NCBI GenBank assembly: GCA_964486825.1
Contig: CAZAQS010000093.1
Coordinates: 1 to 17,176, forward strand
Reading direction: 5' to 3'
DNA length: 17,176 nucleotides
Source: CAZAQS01 sp964486825
GTDB taxonomy: Bacteria; Chloroflexota; Anaerolineae; Anaerolineales; UBA4823
Positions 1 to 7,770 of this stretch are shown piece by piece. Under the pieces are notes generated by a model. It was not told where the DNA came from. It made no database searches and was given only the letters and a program-made list of their open reading frames with translations. How positions within the stretch are numbered: position 1 is the stretch's first letter; each line of letters begins with the position of its first letter. A program made the position numbers and the translations under genes.

Positions 1-1371
1 CAGATCTGCGAAAACCTGGTTGTTCCCGTTGGACTCCCAGTCCCAAACGCCCTTGGAACCTTTCTTCCGGAACGGGCTGGCCTCAACGTTGCCAGTTAAT
101 TCCTGTTCCCATTTTGCTCCAGACCACAGACCATCCGAGGTGTCAATGTGTTTCAGGACAGACTGGAACTGTGGACCTTTCAGGTCCAGGGGTTGATCGA
201 GATTGTAGAGTGGCCAGCGGCCCTCTGCTTGAGAGCGCATCGGAACGGCTTCAGGGCTGAAGAACCAGTTCCATGCGTCCAAGATTTGTGGCCAGATCGG
301 CAGCTTGGTCTCACCGGCGCGCATCCACCATTGGTTGTCGATGTTGGGCGGCAGGGCAAACTGCATCCAGACGCCTCCCTCGGCAGGTGGGGTAGCGGGG
401 ATCCCGTCTTGTACAAAGGTCGATCCGGCGGCTTTGGCTTTGTCCCATACCCAAGGACCGTGTATCATCATGACAGATTTTCCAGCGATATAGCTGGCTT
501 CCATGTCGCCTTCCCACAGGCGGCTGGGCATGTTTTCGGGGATCCAGCCTCGTTCCTTTGCATCCAGGTAGAACTGGAAGTAATGGCGGTAAGGTGAATC
601 CTCAGCATTGAACTTGGCCCTACCCAGCCAGCAATCCACTTTGCGCTGGTTATTGCCGTCTGGGTATGCGGATGGAATACAATCTGCGTAGTTCACCCCA
701 AAGATCCAGTTGTGCCAGGCCTGGTTCCAGAACCATTCCACGTTGGGGTTTGACTTAGCCCAAGCCGTGCCTTCATCCATCCACTTATACAGGTCGTCCC
801 AGGTCTTGACGTCCCGTTTCGGATCCAGGCCGGCTTCTTCCATGAGATCGGCATTGTATTGCCAGGTCATTACGTAGCCCTGGAAGAAATCCAGAGAGCG
901 CGGCCCTGGAAGATCAAATAGTTCAGACCAGGCATTCTTTGCGTCGAACTGGAAACGATCCCAGTACTTGAAATCGATCTCTCCCAAGTTGACAGCCATC
1001 TCGTAGTTGTCTTTCTTGAAGAAGATCTGGGTTTCCTGGGTTAGCTCGATAGCAGGCAAGTACCCGCCTGCTACCTTGGCTTCGTAGGCGGCGGCGGTAT
1101 CTTCATTGATAGAAAATACATTGACTTTTACACCGGGAGTCTTGGATTGGTATACATTCCAAATCTCGCGGTAAGGGCCTTCGTACTCTGCCAGAGACAT
1201 CACATCAAGGACGGCTTCCTGCGGAGGTGGGGCTACTGCAGGAACCGCTTCTGTCGTGACTGGGGCTGGGGCAGCAGTAGGGGCCGGGGCGCATCTGGCA
1301 AGCACGGCTCCCGCTGCGGTTGCTCCAGCGAGCCGAAGGAATTCTCGGCGGTTTATCTTTGTCTTGGTCAT
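1..1371 (-). CDS. ABC transporter sugar-binding lipoprotein (extracellular solute-binding protein family 1), partial
   Basis: The minus strand reads open from an ATG at 1371 to the window edge (457 codons, no stop), so the C-terminus is missing. GAGGAGG lies about 6 bases upstream of the start. The N-terminus has a twin-arginine motif (RREFLRLAG, residues 8-16), an Ala-rich stretch and a Cys at 27, followed by an Ala/Pro/Thr-rich linker. This is the layout of a Tat-exported lipoprotein, although Arg at -1 of the Cys is unusual. The mature part is rich in Trp and Tyr and resembles family-1 periplasmic sugar-binding proteins of ABC importers, which catch oligosaccharides or sugars outside the membrane. 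It lies downstream of an FGGY kinase and a SorC regulator on the same strand. Permease genes would be expected beyond the left edge. Ligand unknown. The family call is secure; the lipidation site is less so. Confidence 0.88.
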   Translation of the reverse strand, partial: MTKTKINRREFLRLAGATAAGAVLARCAPAPTAAPAPVTTEAVPAVAPPPQEAVLDVMSLAEYEGPYREIWNVYQSKTPGVKVNVFSINEDTAAAYEAKVAGGYLPAIELTQETQIFFKKDNYEMAVNLGEIDFKYWDRFQFDAKNAWSELFDLPGPRSLDFFQGYVMTWQYNADLMEEAGLDPKRDVKTWDDLYKWMDEGTAWAKSNPNVEWFWNQAWHNWIFGVNYADCIPSAYPDGNNQRKVDCWLGRAKFNAEDSPYRHYFQFYLDAKERGWIPENMPSRLWEGDMEASYIAGKSVMMIHGPWVWDKAKAAGSTFVQDGIPATPPAEGGVWMQFALPPNIDNQWWMRAGETKLPIWPQILDAWNWFFSPEAVPMRSQAEGRWPLYNLDQPLDLKGPQFQSVLKHIDTSDGLWSGAKWEQELTGNVEASPFRKKGSKGVWDWESNGNNQVFADL

Positions 1372-1790
1372 TCCATCCTCCTCGAAGGATAATGAAAAGT
1401 GGGATTAGGTTTGTTATATTCATATTGACAGGCGAATTCGTTTCGTAGCACCTCCTTACATACCAAGCTTACTCGCACCCGGCCCACAGCTGTCCCTTGA
1501 AGATACATCTAGCGATATCTCCACAGGAACACTACTACCTCACTGGGTCGTCATAAAGAATTACGCTGCTACCCGGCTTAGTGAACTGCGCCCTTCTACT
1601 ATCCTGGTAGCTACATTTATCGCCCGGGTGGGTCAAAGCTTTTTTTAAGTAAAACCAGAGCAAAAGGTACGTAATTGCATCCGGTAGCTTTTTGGCTCTA
1701 CCCTTTCGTAACGCGCCTGGCGCAAGGTCACGCAACTTCAAATCCTGGGAACCGGAGGCGCTCCCGACAAAATACCAACATTGCTATCCC
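1372..1790. other. 419-base intergenic region upstream of the sugar-binding protein
   Basis: No convincing gene lies here. A 68-codon minus-strand frame at 1535-1741 has no ribosome binding site and no recognisable motif. On the minus strand an imperfect six-pair hairpin (1747-1765) follows the kinase stop; it has no T tract, so it may be an RNA-processing or weak termination structure. A lone TGAAC half-site is at 1582-1586. An AAGGAGGTG sequence (minus strand, around 1448-1456) is not followed by a start codon at usable distance. A separate promoter or long leader for the binding protein is likely, but no convincing -35/-10 pair was found. Confidence 0.5.
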
Positions 1791-3347
1791 TCAAGTCTGA
1801 TTCCTTAGCCTTGCTAATTCAACAAAATCTTCCTTCAAGTGATCGTATAAGCGCTTGTAAAGGGAGAAGTACTCCATATATCGACTGTGATTTTTTGGAT
1901 CTGGCTCCATCGGTTCGACATATTCGACCCAATCCTTGACAATGGAAAAATCTTTGAAAACACCTGTGGCTACCCCAGCCAGGATCGCATCACCATAGGG
2001 GGCTCCGGTTCGGCGCTTGACCAATGCTACCGGCACATTGAATACATCCGTAATAATTTTCCTCCACAGCTTGCTGACGGCGCCGCCTTCGTTGAGCACC
2101 ATGGGATAGTTTACTTTCAACCCGGCTTCCTTCATCAGGCGGAAGGAATCGTACATGGCAAAGGCTACCGATTCCATCATGGCGCGCACCAGATGTCCCT
2201 TGGTATGGTTAAGGGAAAGCCCATAGATAACGCCGCGGGCGTTTACATCCCAGATCGGAGTGCGCTCACCCATGAGAAATGGTAGGATGATCAGTCCCTC
2301 GCAGCCCAAGGGGACCTTCTCTGCCTGCAGGTTGAGAAGGTCATAAGACGAGACTCCAAGAATCCGCTCTGTCTCCACCTCTTGCTGAGAGATCGTATCG
2401 CGCAGGTAGCGGATGGATTGTCCACCTGTCATAGTGGTTGGGACGGTGACGAGCGATTCACTAGAATTCACCGTGTAAGCGAAGTTGATCATCAGGTACC
2501 CCACTGGGGAAAAGATAAAGTCGTTACTCTTGTGAACGATTCCGAAATTGCCGACTGTCCCCAGGTTACTCTGAAAATCCCCCTCTTCGATGGCGCCTGC
2601 GCCGATCCAGCTAGCGTTACAGTCTGCCTGGCCCGCGCTAACCGGGATACCAGGTACGAGCCCACATTCTTCCGCAGCCTTTGCGGTGACCTGGCCAATG
2701 ATTTGTTCGCAGGGAAAGACCTCTGGGAGGAGTTCGGGGTTTAGACCTAGTTCCTCCATCATCCCCCGGTTGAAATCACGTTTTAAAAGATCATATGTGA
2801 CCCCAAAAAAAGTGCCCGAGCTGTGGTTAGCGGTTGGGCGCCCGGTGAGCTTGAGCGTGATGAACCCGTCAGCGGTCAGGATTTTGGTGATATCCTTAAA
2901 TGACTCGGGTCGATTATTCTTTTCCCATAACAGGTTGACAATCGATGGATGGTCGTCGAGCCGGTTGGCGGTGACTTTGAATACTCGTTCTTCTCCAATG
3001 ACCTCTTTAACCCAGGCAACCTCTCTTGTTGCCCGCCGATCCATCAAATTATAAGCACGATGGATGGGATTACAGTCCTTATCTACCATCACCATGGACG
3101 GCATAGCAGATGAGACGGCAATGCCCTTGATCTCCGACGGTGATATGCGCGCCTTGGCGACGACCTGTTTGGTAAGCTGGCACACAATCTCCCAGTATCC
3201 CCTGACATCATGTTCCGACCAGCCTGGTTTCTCGTGGAAGAGGGGAAACTCCTCAAACGCAAAGCCCAGGACCTCCCCTTGGTCGTCTATCAAGGCAGCT
3301 TTGGCCCCACCTGTCCCAAGGTCGATTCCTAGCAGATAGTTGGACAT
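1791..3347 (-). CDS. FGGY-family carbohydrate kinase (xylulokinase-like)
   Basis: A 518-residue protein of normal FGGY length, with GGAGG about 9 bases before the ATG. The FGGY family phosphorylates sugars, polyols or related compounds with ATP in the cytoplasm. The N-terminal phosphate-binding loop is GIDLGTGGAKAA (residues 7-18). The likely catalytic base is Asp242 in SAGQADCNASWIGAG. The C-terminal nucleotide-binding segment contains NEGGAVSKLW (419-428), a variant of the usual GGGA.S..W, and TGAPYGDAILAG (447-458). It lies 51 bases downstream of the SorC-type regulator and is probably co-transcribed with it. It is clearly different from the second FGGY kinase at 9277-10779. The substrate is unassigned; family membership does not separate xylulose, ribulose, erythritol or glycerol-like substrates. 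Confidence 0.9.
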   Translation of the reverse strand: MSNYLLGIDLGTGGAKAALIDDQGEVLGFAFEEFPLFHEKPGWSEHDVRGYWEIVCQLTKQVVAKARISPSEIKGIAVSSAMPSMVMVDKDCNPIHRAYNLMDRRATREVAWVKEVIGEERVFKVTANRLDDHPSIVNLLWEKNNRPESFKDITKILTADGFITLKLTGRPTANHSSGTFFGVTYDLLKRDFNRGMMEELGLNPELLPEVFPCEQIIGQVTAKAAEECGLVPGIPVSAGQADCNASWIGAGAIEEGDFQSNLGTVGNFGIVHKSNDFIFSPVGYLMINFAYTVNSSESLVTVPTTMTGGQSIRYLRDTISQQEVETERILGVSSYDLLNLQAEKVPLGCEGLIILPFLMGERTPIWDVNARGVIYGLSLNHTKGHLVRAMMESVAFAMYDSFRLMKEAGLKVNYPMVLNEGGAVSKLWRKIITDVFNVPVALVKRRTGAPYGDAILAGVATGVFKDFSIVKDWVEYVEPMEPDPKNHSRYMEYFSLYKRLYDHLKEDFVELARLRNQT

Positions 3348-3398
3348 GCTTTATCCTCCGTTACTGTGGCGAAATCAACATCGCTTATCGCATCCGAT

Positions 3399-4400
3399 TT
3401 ATGCAACTGGCTGGCATATTTTCCTGAGCGGTTTTGTGCCCTCAGTATAAATCTCTTCATCCAATAAACGTGCTGCTGTCCGGTCGTCCGTTACCAGCAC
3501 ATCGATCAGTTTCCCTTTCAAAGCGGCATGGATGGCCTCATACTTACTATCACCACCTGCTACACCGATCACACGCTTGATCCTTTTGAATTGCTCAAGA
3601 TCGAGGCCAATAATGCGCTCATCAATCTGGTCGTCGACCTTTTCTCCCTGAGAATTATAGAAGCGCATGCCAATATCCCCCACCGCACCTTTTGCTTTCA
3701 GTCGCTCGATGTCAGAATTGGACAAGATATGATTCTGGATAATGACTGATTCTGAGCTGAAAACACCTATGCCTACTAAGGCGATATCTGCTTTAGCGGC
3801 GATCTGGAGCGTATTAGAGATATTAGGGTCCATCAAGAGAGCATCTCGAATGGATTTGTTGGCCACTAATCCAGGGGCCGAAAGCAATAGTGGGCGGGCG
3901 CCAAGTGTTTGAGCCATGCGCCGGACCAGATCTACTCCGTTGATCTCGGCTTCAGGGGAGCTCAAACCACCCAGGCTCTGAACAATCCGCACATTAGGCC
4001 AATTGGTAGCCGGCAGAAAATCGATCACTGCGTTCAAAGTGGTCCCCCAGGTTATGGCGATTACTCCTTTGCCTTGGACAGAGCGCAGGAGGCTCTCTAC
4101 AACCAAATGTGCCAGAGACCTGGCAATCCCACTGCCAGTGTAATTGGGGGGAGTGGTCGTAATTACTTCATCGAGGTTGTATTTAGAGGCTAGAGCTCGT
4201 TCCAACTCAGCATGGGAGCTGTTCGAAGGTGCGATGTTGATCTGGACAACTTTTTGCTCCCGCGCCTGGCGTAAAAGGCGAGAGACTTTGATGCGCGAAA
4301 GCCCGAAACGCTTACCGATCTGTTTCTGGGTCAGACCGTCTTCATAGTAAGAGATAGCAATCTTGTATAACAATTTTCTGGAATTGTTATCAAGGGGCAT
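3399..4400 (-). CDS. SorC/DeoR-type sugar-binding transcriptional regulator
   Basis: A SorC-family repressor/activator: an N-terminal helix-turn-helix (DGLTQKQIGKRFGLSR...VSRLLRQARE) followed by a large effector-binding domain related to sugar-phosphate isomerases (motifs such as ITWGTTLNAV, VQSLGG, GIGVF, GVAGG). Members bind phosphorylated sugars and control the catabolic genes beside them. I prefer the ATG at 4400 (MPLDNNSRK, 333 residues), which fits the family's N-terminus; a GTG at 4433 would add 11 residues. Neither has a strong Shine-Dalgarno. A good minus-strand promoter lies 47-82 bases upstream of the ATG, and a GTTCA/TGAAC inverted repeat falls between promoter and start, so autoregulation is likely. 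Being divergent from the isomerase-dehydrogenase operon, it probably controls both directions. Confidence 0.88.
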   Translation of the reverse strand: MPLDNNSRKLLYKIAISYYEDGLTQKQIGKRFGLSRIKVSRLLRQAREQKVVQINIAPSNSSHAELERALASKYNLDEVITTTPPNYTGSGIARSLAHLVVESLLRSVQGKGVIAITWGTTLNAVIDFLPATNWPNVRIVQSLGGLSSPEAEINGVDLVRRMAQTLGARPLLLSAPGLVANKSIRDALLMDPNISNTLQIAAKADIALVGIGVFSSESVIIQNHILSNSDIERLKAKGAVGDIGMRFYNSQGEKVDDQIDERIIGLDLEQFKRIKRVIGVAGGDSKYEAIHAALKGKLIDVLVTDDRTAARLLDEEIYTEGTKPLRKICQPVA

Positions 4401-4427
4401 ATTGCACCATATAGGGTTAATACATAT

Positions 4428-4441
4428 GTTCACGGCTGAAC
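4428..4441. promoter_or_regulatory. Candidate SorC-regulator operator (GTTCA-N4-TGAAC)
   Basis: A perfect 5-base inverted repeat with a 4-base spacer, GTTCACGGCTGAAC, sits just downstream of the -10 element of the regulator's promoter, around the expected transcription start. Further TGAAC copies in the same intergenic region are at 4502-4506 and 4532-4536, the last just ahead of the rightward -35 element. SorC proteins are oligomers that bind spaced sites, so this could be the autoregulatory operator. It is an inference from position and symmetry only. Confidence 0.45.
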
Positions 4442-4453
4442 GTTTGTATAAAT

Positions 4454-4482
4454 ACTATAGCAGAGATAAGTGCGTCGGTCAA
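4454..4482 (-). promoter_or_regulatory. Sigma-70-type promoter of the leftward regulator-kinase unit
   Basis: On the minus strand TTGACC (plus 4477-4482) and TATAGT (plus 4454-4459) are separated by exactly 17 bases. Start of transcription is expected near 4447, leaving a leader of about 47 bases before the ATG at 4400. Confidence 0.7.
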
Positions 4483-4543
4483 GTGTACATTGATGATCAT
4501 ATGAACACACAGGCAGCCCTAATATTTAATTTGAACAAGGAAC

Positions 4544-4572
4544 TTGACGTGCTCTTTTCTCCGTGCTACAAT
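4544..4572 (+). promoter_or_regulatory. Sigma-70-type promoter of the rightward sugar operon, with extended -10
   Basis: TTGACG (4544-4549) and TACAAT (4567-4572) are separated by 17 bases. The TG at 4564-4565, one base ahead of the -10 hexamer, makes an extended -10 (TGCTACAAT). Start of transcription is expected near 4579, giving a leader of roughly 150 bases before the SIS-domain gene. A TGAAC copy at 4532-4536 lies directly upstream of the -35, a position from which a regulator could act. Confidence 0.7.
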
Positions 4573-4726
4573 CATCTTGATCACCTTTTCAGTCCTGCAC
4601 AAATTCTCATTTATACAGTCGAATATTTCTTAGAAGGGCTCGCTAGAGCTACCGGCTTGCAAATTTCTGTCCATTAGTAATCTCCAGCTTGAAACCGGAT
4701 TAGACATCAAGGTAAGGAGAGCCGCG

Positions 4727-5329
4727 TTGCAAATAGATGAAATCCTCGAAACAGCAGCCCAGGTTATCCTGGCCGAAAGCTCAGCAGTTGCTTCTGTGGC
4801 AGCCCAACTCGATGACTCCTTCGTTGAGGCTGCCGGGATGTTACTGTCTTGCCAGGGACATGTCCTTGTTTCCGGCTCTGGTACTTCCCATCCAGTTGGA
4901 GCACGGTTGGCCCATTTGCTTTCCTGCTGCGGTACGCCAGCCTTGTTCTTACATCCAGGAGATGGCCAGCACGGGTTATCAGGAGCACTAACCCCGCGCG
5001 ATATCCTGATCGTCATTTCCAAAGGCGGTGAGACGGCCGAGGTAATCAGCCTGGTAAATGTTGCCAAACAGCGCGGCACGAAAATCATTTGCCTTACGGA
5101 AAAACCTGGCTCCACGATTGGACAAATGAGCGATATCATTTTGCACGTGGTCTCGCCTCCAGACGTGGACCCTTATGGGATGATCGCGACCGGCAGTTCT
5201 TTGGTCAACTCAGCCTACGGTGATGCGTTGTGTGTGGTGCTCTTGAAGATGCGTGGCTATTCGCTTGAGGATTTCGGAGCCACCCACCCGGGAGGCGCAG
5301 TAGGTCTCAAGCTAAAAGATATTTTCTAG
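4727..5329 (+). CDS. SIS-domain sugar (phosphate) isomerase, KdsD/GutQ/PHI-like
   Basis: A 200-residue single SIS (sugar isomerase) domain protein. The start is TTG at 4727, chosen because AAGGAG (4714-4719) lies 7 bases upstream; no ATG fits. Family motifs are SGSGTS (49-54, phosphosugar-binding loop), HPGDGQHG (76-83), SKGGET (98-103), and HPGG (187-190) near the C-terminus, as in arabinose-5-phosphate isomerases. It lacks the C-terminal CBS pair of full-length KdsD/GutQ, so it is a short form similar in size to 6-phospho-3-hexuloisomerases. It probably interconverts an aldose phosphate and a ketose phosphate in the cytoplasm. It is the first gene of the rightward operon, 11 bases before the dehydrogenase. 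The exact substrate is unknown. Confidence 0.85.
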   Translation: MQIDEILETAAQVILAESSAVASVAAQLDDSFVEAAGMLLSCQGHVLVSGSGTSHPVGARLAHLLSCCGTPALFLHPGDGQHGLSGALTPRDILIVISKGGETAEVISLVNVAKQRGTKIICLTEKPGSTIGQMSDIILHVVSPPDVDPYGMIATGSSLVNSAYGDALCVVLLKMRGYSLEDFGATHPGGAVGLKLKDIF

Positions 5330-5340
5330 AGGGAGACAAC

Positions 5341-6387
5341 ATGAAGGCAGCTTATCTGGTTAGCCCGGAAACGTTCCAATTGAGGGAAGTCGGAGAGCCG
5401 CAGCCACCGCAGGATGGCCTGGTACTGGATGTGAAGGCTTGCGGGGTTTGCGGATCCGACTTGCGCCGCTGGAAGGAAGGGCCTGGAAGTGAACCGGTCA
5501 TCGCCGGACACGAGATTGCAGGTGTGGTTAGTGCTGTTGGAGAAAAGGTGCGTGATTATTCAGCCGGCGAACACCTGGCGGTAGCTCCTGATATCCATTG
5601 TGGTAAATGCTACTATTGCCTGCGCGGCCTTTTCAACCTGTGCGATGAGCTGCACTTCCTGGGTATCACTGCCGGGTATCCTGGTGGTTTCGCCGAGAAA
5701 ATGATCCTAACCCGGGAAGTGCTTGACCTGGGGGTTGTCCATCGCATGCCGCAGGGTATGCCGTTCACTTGGGGTGCTCTGGCAGAGCCGTGTAGCTCGG
5801 TGCTGGCCTCCCACGATAAGGCCTGTACTAATCTCAATGATACAGTCCTGGTCATGGGTGCAGGGCCGATTGGGTGTCTCCACATTTCTGTCGCGCGTGC
5901 CCGCGGGGCACGGGTGATCCTTTCAGAGCCAAACCCCACCCGTCGCGAGATGGCCAGAGATTTTCAACCCGATCTGATCATTGATCCATCCCACGAAGAC
6001 CTAGTTTACACGGTGAAGCAAGCTACGAATGATCTTGGAGCTGATATTGCTGTGTGTGCCAATCCGATTGCAGCCACGCAAGCCCAAGCGGTCAACGCCG
6101 TTAGAAAACGCGGTAAGGTTATATTATTTGGGGGGCTACCTAAAGCTAATCCAGAGACTATACTGGATGGCAACCGCATTCATTATAATGAAATTGAAGT
6201 GGTAGGAGCTTTTTCCTATCACCCGTCGTTCCATGAATTAGCCATAAAAGTTATCCATCAAGGGTTGGTTCCAGCAGAGGCCGTAATCACTCAGGTATTG
6301 CCTCTCCATCGAATCGATGAGGCTTTCCAGGCTGCTGCTTGTGGGGAAGCCTTGAAAGTAATGGTTGTTCCATCAGGCGAGGCCTAA
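5341..6387 (+). CDS. Zinc-dependent medium-chain alcohol/polyol dehydrogenase
   Basis: A 348-residue MDR-superfamily dehydrogenase of the threonine/sorbitol dehydrogenase type. It should oxidise a secondary alcohol of a sugar, polyol or sugar acid with NAD(P)+. Candidate catalytic zinc ligands are Cys37 (CGVCGSD), His57/Glu58 (GHE) and Glu149 (LAEP). The structural zinc set is Cys87, 90, 93 and 101. The Rossmann loop is GAGPIG (173-178), and a Glu/Pro/Asn segment at the end of the second strand (SEPN) favours NAD. GGGAG lies about 7 bases upstream of the ATG. It sits 11 bases after the SIS gene and 3 bases before the DRL-like oxidoreductase, so all three are tightly co-transcribed. The substrate is not predictable from sequence. 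Confidence 0.9.
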   Translation: MKAAYLVSPETFQLREVGEPQPPQDGLVLDVKACGVCGSDLRRWKEGPGSEPVIAGHEIAGVVSAVGEKVRDYSAGEHLAVAPDIHCGKCYYCLRGLFNLCDELHFLGITAGYPGGFAEKMILTREVLDLGVVHRMPQGMPFTWGALAEPCSSVLASHDKACTNLNDTVLVMGAGPIGCLHISVARARGARVILSEPNPTRREMARDFQPDLIIDPSHEDLVYTVKQATNDLGADIAVCANPIAATQAQAVNAVRKRGKVILFGGLPKANPETILDGNRIHYNEIEVVGAFSYHPSFHELAIKVIHQGLVPAEAVITQVLPLHRIDEAFQAAACGEALKVMVVPSGEA

Positions 6388-6390
6388 ACA

Positions 6391-7737
6391 ATGATCGGAC
6401 TCAACGAAGAGCTAACCAAGCGAGCAGCACAAGGGAATCCTGTCAGGATTGGATTGATTGGGGCAGGCCAGATGGGAACGGACGTGGTCGCCCAGACTAA
6501 AATGATGAAGGGTATCCAGGTAGTGGCTACGGCTGACATAGACCTGGAGCGTGCCGTAAATGCATTTATGATTGGACAGGTGCAGGAAGAGGTGGTCGTG
6601 GCCTCTACCTGGCAGGATGCGGATGCGGTGGTAGCCAGTGGCAAGCGTGTAGCAACGGGAGATTATCGCGTCATCACAGATATGAAAAATATCGATGTCA
6701 TGCTGGATGCTACAGGCGTTCCTGAGATCGGCGCTCGCGCTTGCCTACGTTCAGCGCGAAATGGGCAGCATATTGCTATGATGAATGTTGAAGCAGACAT
6801 CACAGTGGGGCCTGCCATCTTACGATATGCTGAGTACAGGGGTGTCCTATACGCGCTAGCAGCTGGAGATGAGCCAGCCGCCTGTAAAGAGCTGTATGAT
6901 TTTGCTGAATCCTTGGGTTTTACGATCGTAGCCGCTGGAAAAGGTAAAAACAATCCGCTGGACCGCCATGCTACACCCATGGATCCGGCCATATCGGCAG
7001 ATGCAATTCGACGGGGGTTAACACCCACCATGCTGGTTGAGTTCATAGATGGCAGTAAAACCATGATCGAGATGGCAGCGGTCTCAAACGCAACCGGGTT
7101 GGTTCCGGACATCCGCGGCATGCATGGGCCACTTACCGACCGCGACCATCTGAACAAAACCTTCGCTCTCCAGGAGGATGGGGGCATCCTGTCACAAGTA
7201 GGCGTGGTGGATTTCGGAATTGGCCAGGTCGCGCCAGGCGTTTTTTTGATTGTGCGTACAGACCATCCCCGGCTTAGGGAAGCGATGGTCCTGAGAGACA
7301 TGGGAGATGGTCCTTACTATACGCTCTTCCGCCCCTTCCATTTATGCAGCATCGAGGTCCCACTCACCTGTGCCGCGCTTGTCATTCGTGCCCAGTCTAC
7401 GATGAAGCCCCTTTCCAGACTCGTGTCGGAGGTATTCGCGGTGGCCAAGCGAGACCTGGAAGCCGGGGAAATATTGGACGGGATTGGTGGATCGACCTTT
7501 TATAGCTTGATAGATAAATATGATATAGCTCGGAAGGAGGGACTGTTGCCGATTGGGTTGGCAAAAGGGGCCTGCCTCAATAAGCCAATTAAGATCGATA
7601 CCCCTATCAAATGTGAAGATGTTGAGCATAGACCTTCCACAGTTCGTGATTTATGGATGCTGCAAGAAGCGTGGTTCTCGAACAGGATAACAGAGCAAGA
7701 AATGCTCAGAGCTATCGATGCTTTAAATACAGAATAA
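6391..7737 (+). CDS. DXR-like (DRL) family NAD(P)-dependent oxidoreductase with SAF domain
   Basis: A 448-residue protein usually annotated as homoserine-dehydrogenase-like or SAF-domain oxidoreductase. A Rossmann domain opens with RIGLIGAGQMGTD (19-31). A central catalytic region includes AAGKGKNNPLDRHATP (181-196). A C-terminal SAF-type domain starts about residue 345 (AKRDLEAGEILDG, 352-364). It resembles the DRL family, of which the Brucella member replaces DXR in the MEP pathway; most relatives are uncharacterised and need not share that reaction. Here it lies 3 bases after a polyol dehydrogenase and 33 bases before an isomerase-like gene, so a reductive or oxidative isomerisation in carbohydrate breakdown is more plausible than isoprenoid synthesis. 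The AGGCGAGG at 6375-6382 serves as ribosome binding site. Family fairly sure; reaction unknown. Confidence 0.8.
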   Translation: MIGLNEELTKRAAQGNPVRIGLIGAGQMGTDVVAQTKMMKGIQVVATADIDLERAVNAFMIGQVQEEVVVASTWQDADAVVASGKRVATGDYRVITDMKNIDVMLDATGVPEIGARACLRSARNGQHIAMMNVEADITVGPAILRYAEYRGVLYALAAGDEPAACKELYDFAESLGFTIVAAGKGKNNPLDRHATPMDPAISADAIRRGLTPTMLVEFIDGSKTMIEMAAVSNATGLVPDIRGMHGPLTDRDHLNKTFALQEDGGILSQVGVVDFGIGQVAPGVFLIVRTDHPRLREAMVLRDMGDGPYYTLFRPFHLCSIEVPLTCAALVIRAQSTMKPLSRLVSEVFAVAKRDLEAGEILDGIGGSTFYSLIDKYDIARKEGLLPIGLAKGACLNKPIKIDTPIKCEDVEHRPSTVRDLWMLQEAWFSNRITEQEMLRAIDALNTE

Positions 7738-7770
7738 AAAAACCGAACCTATTTTCAAGGAGAGAAAGCT

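Noticed and set aside
1205..1423. Minus-strand ATG frame (MNITNLIPLF...) overlapping the start of the binding-protein gene
   Set aside because: The AAGGAGG upstream is about 25 bases away, too far, and the frame overlaps the well-supported Tat signal in another frame.
1632..1652. T run (GCTTTTTTTAAG) as part of a terminator
   Set aside because: No stable GC-rich hairpin precedes it on the plus strand, and the flanking genes are on the minus strand.
1535..1741. 68-codon minus-strand open frame in the gap before the binding protein
   Set aside because: No ribosome binding site, no recognisable motif, and composition like non-coding sequence; treated as chance.
6391..7737. Homoserine dehydrogenase of threonine/methionine synthesis
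   Set aside because: The SAF-type C-terminus and sugar-operon context fit the DRL family; the typical homoserine dehydrogenase catalytic domain and ACT domain are not apparent.
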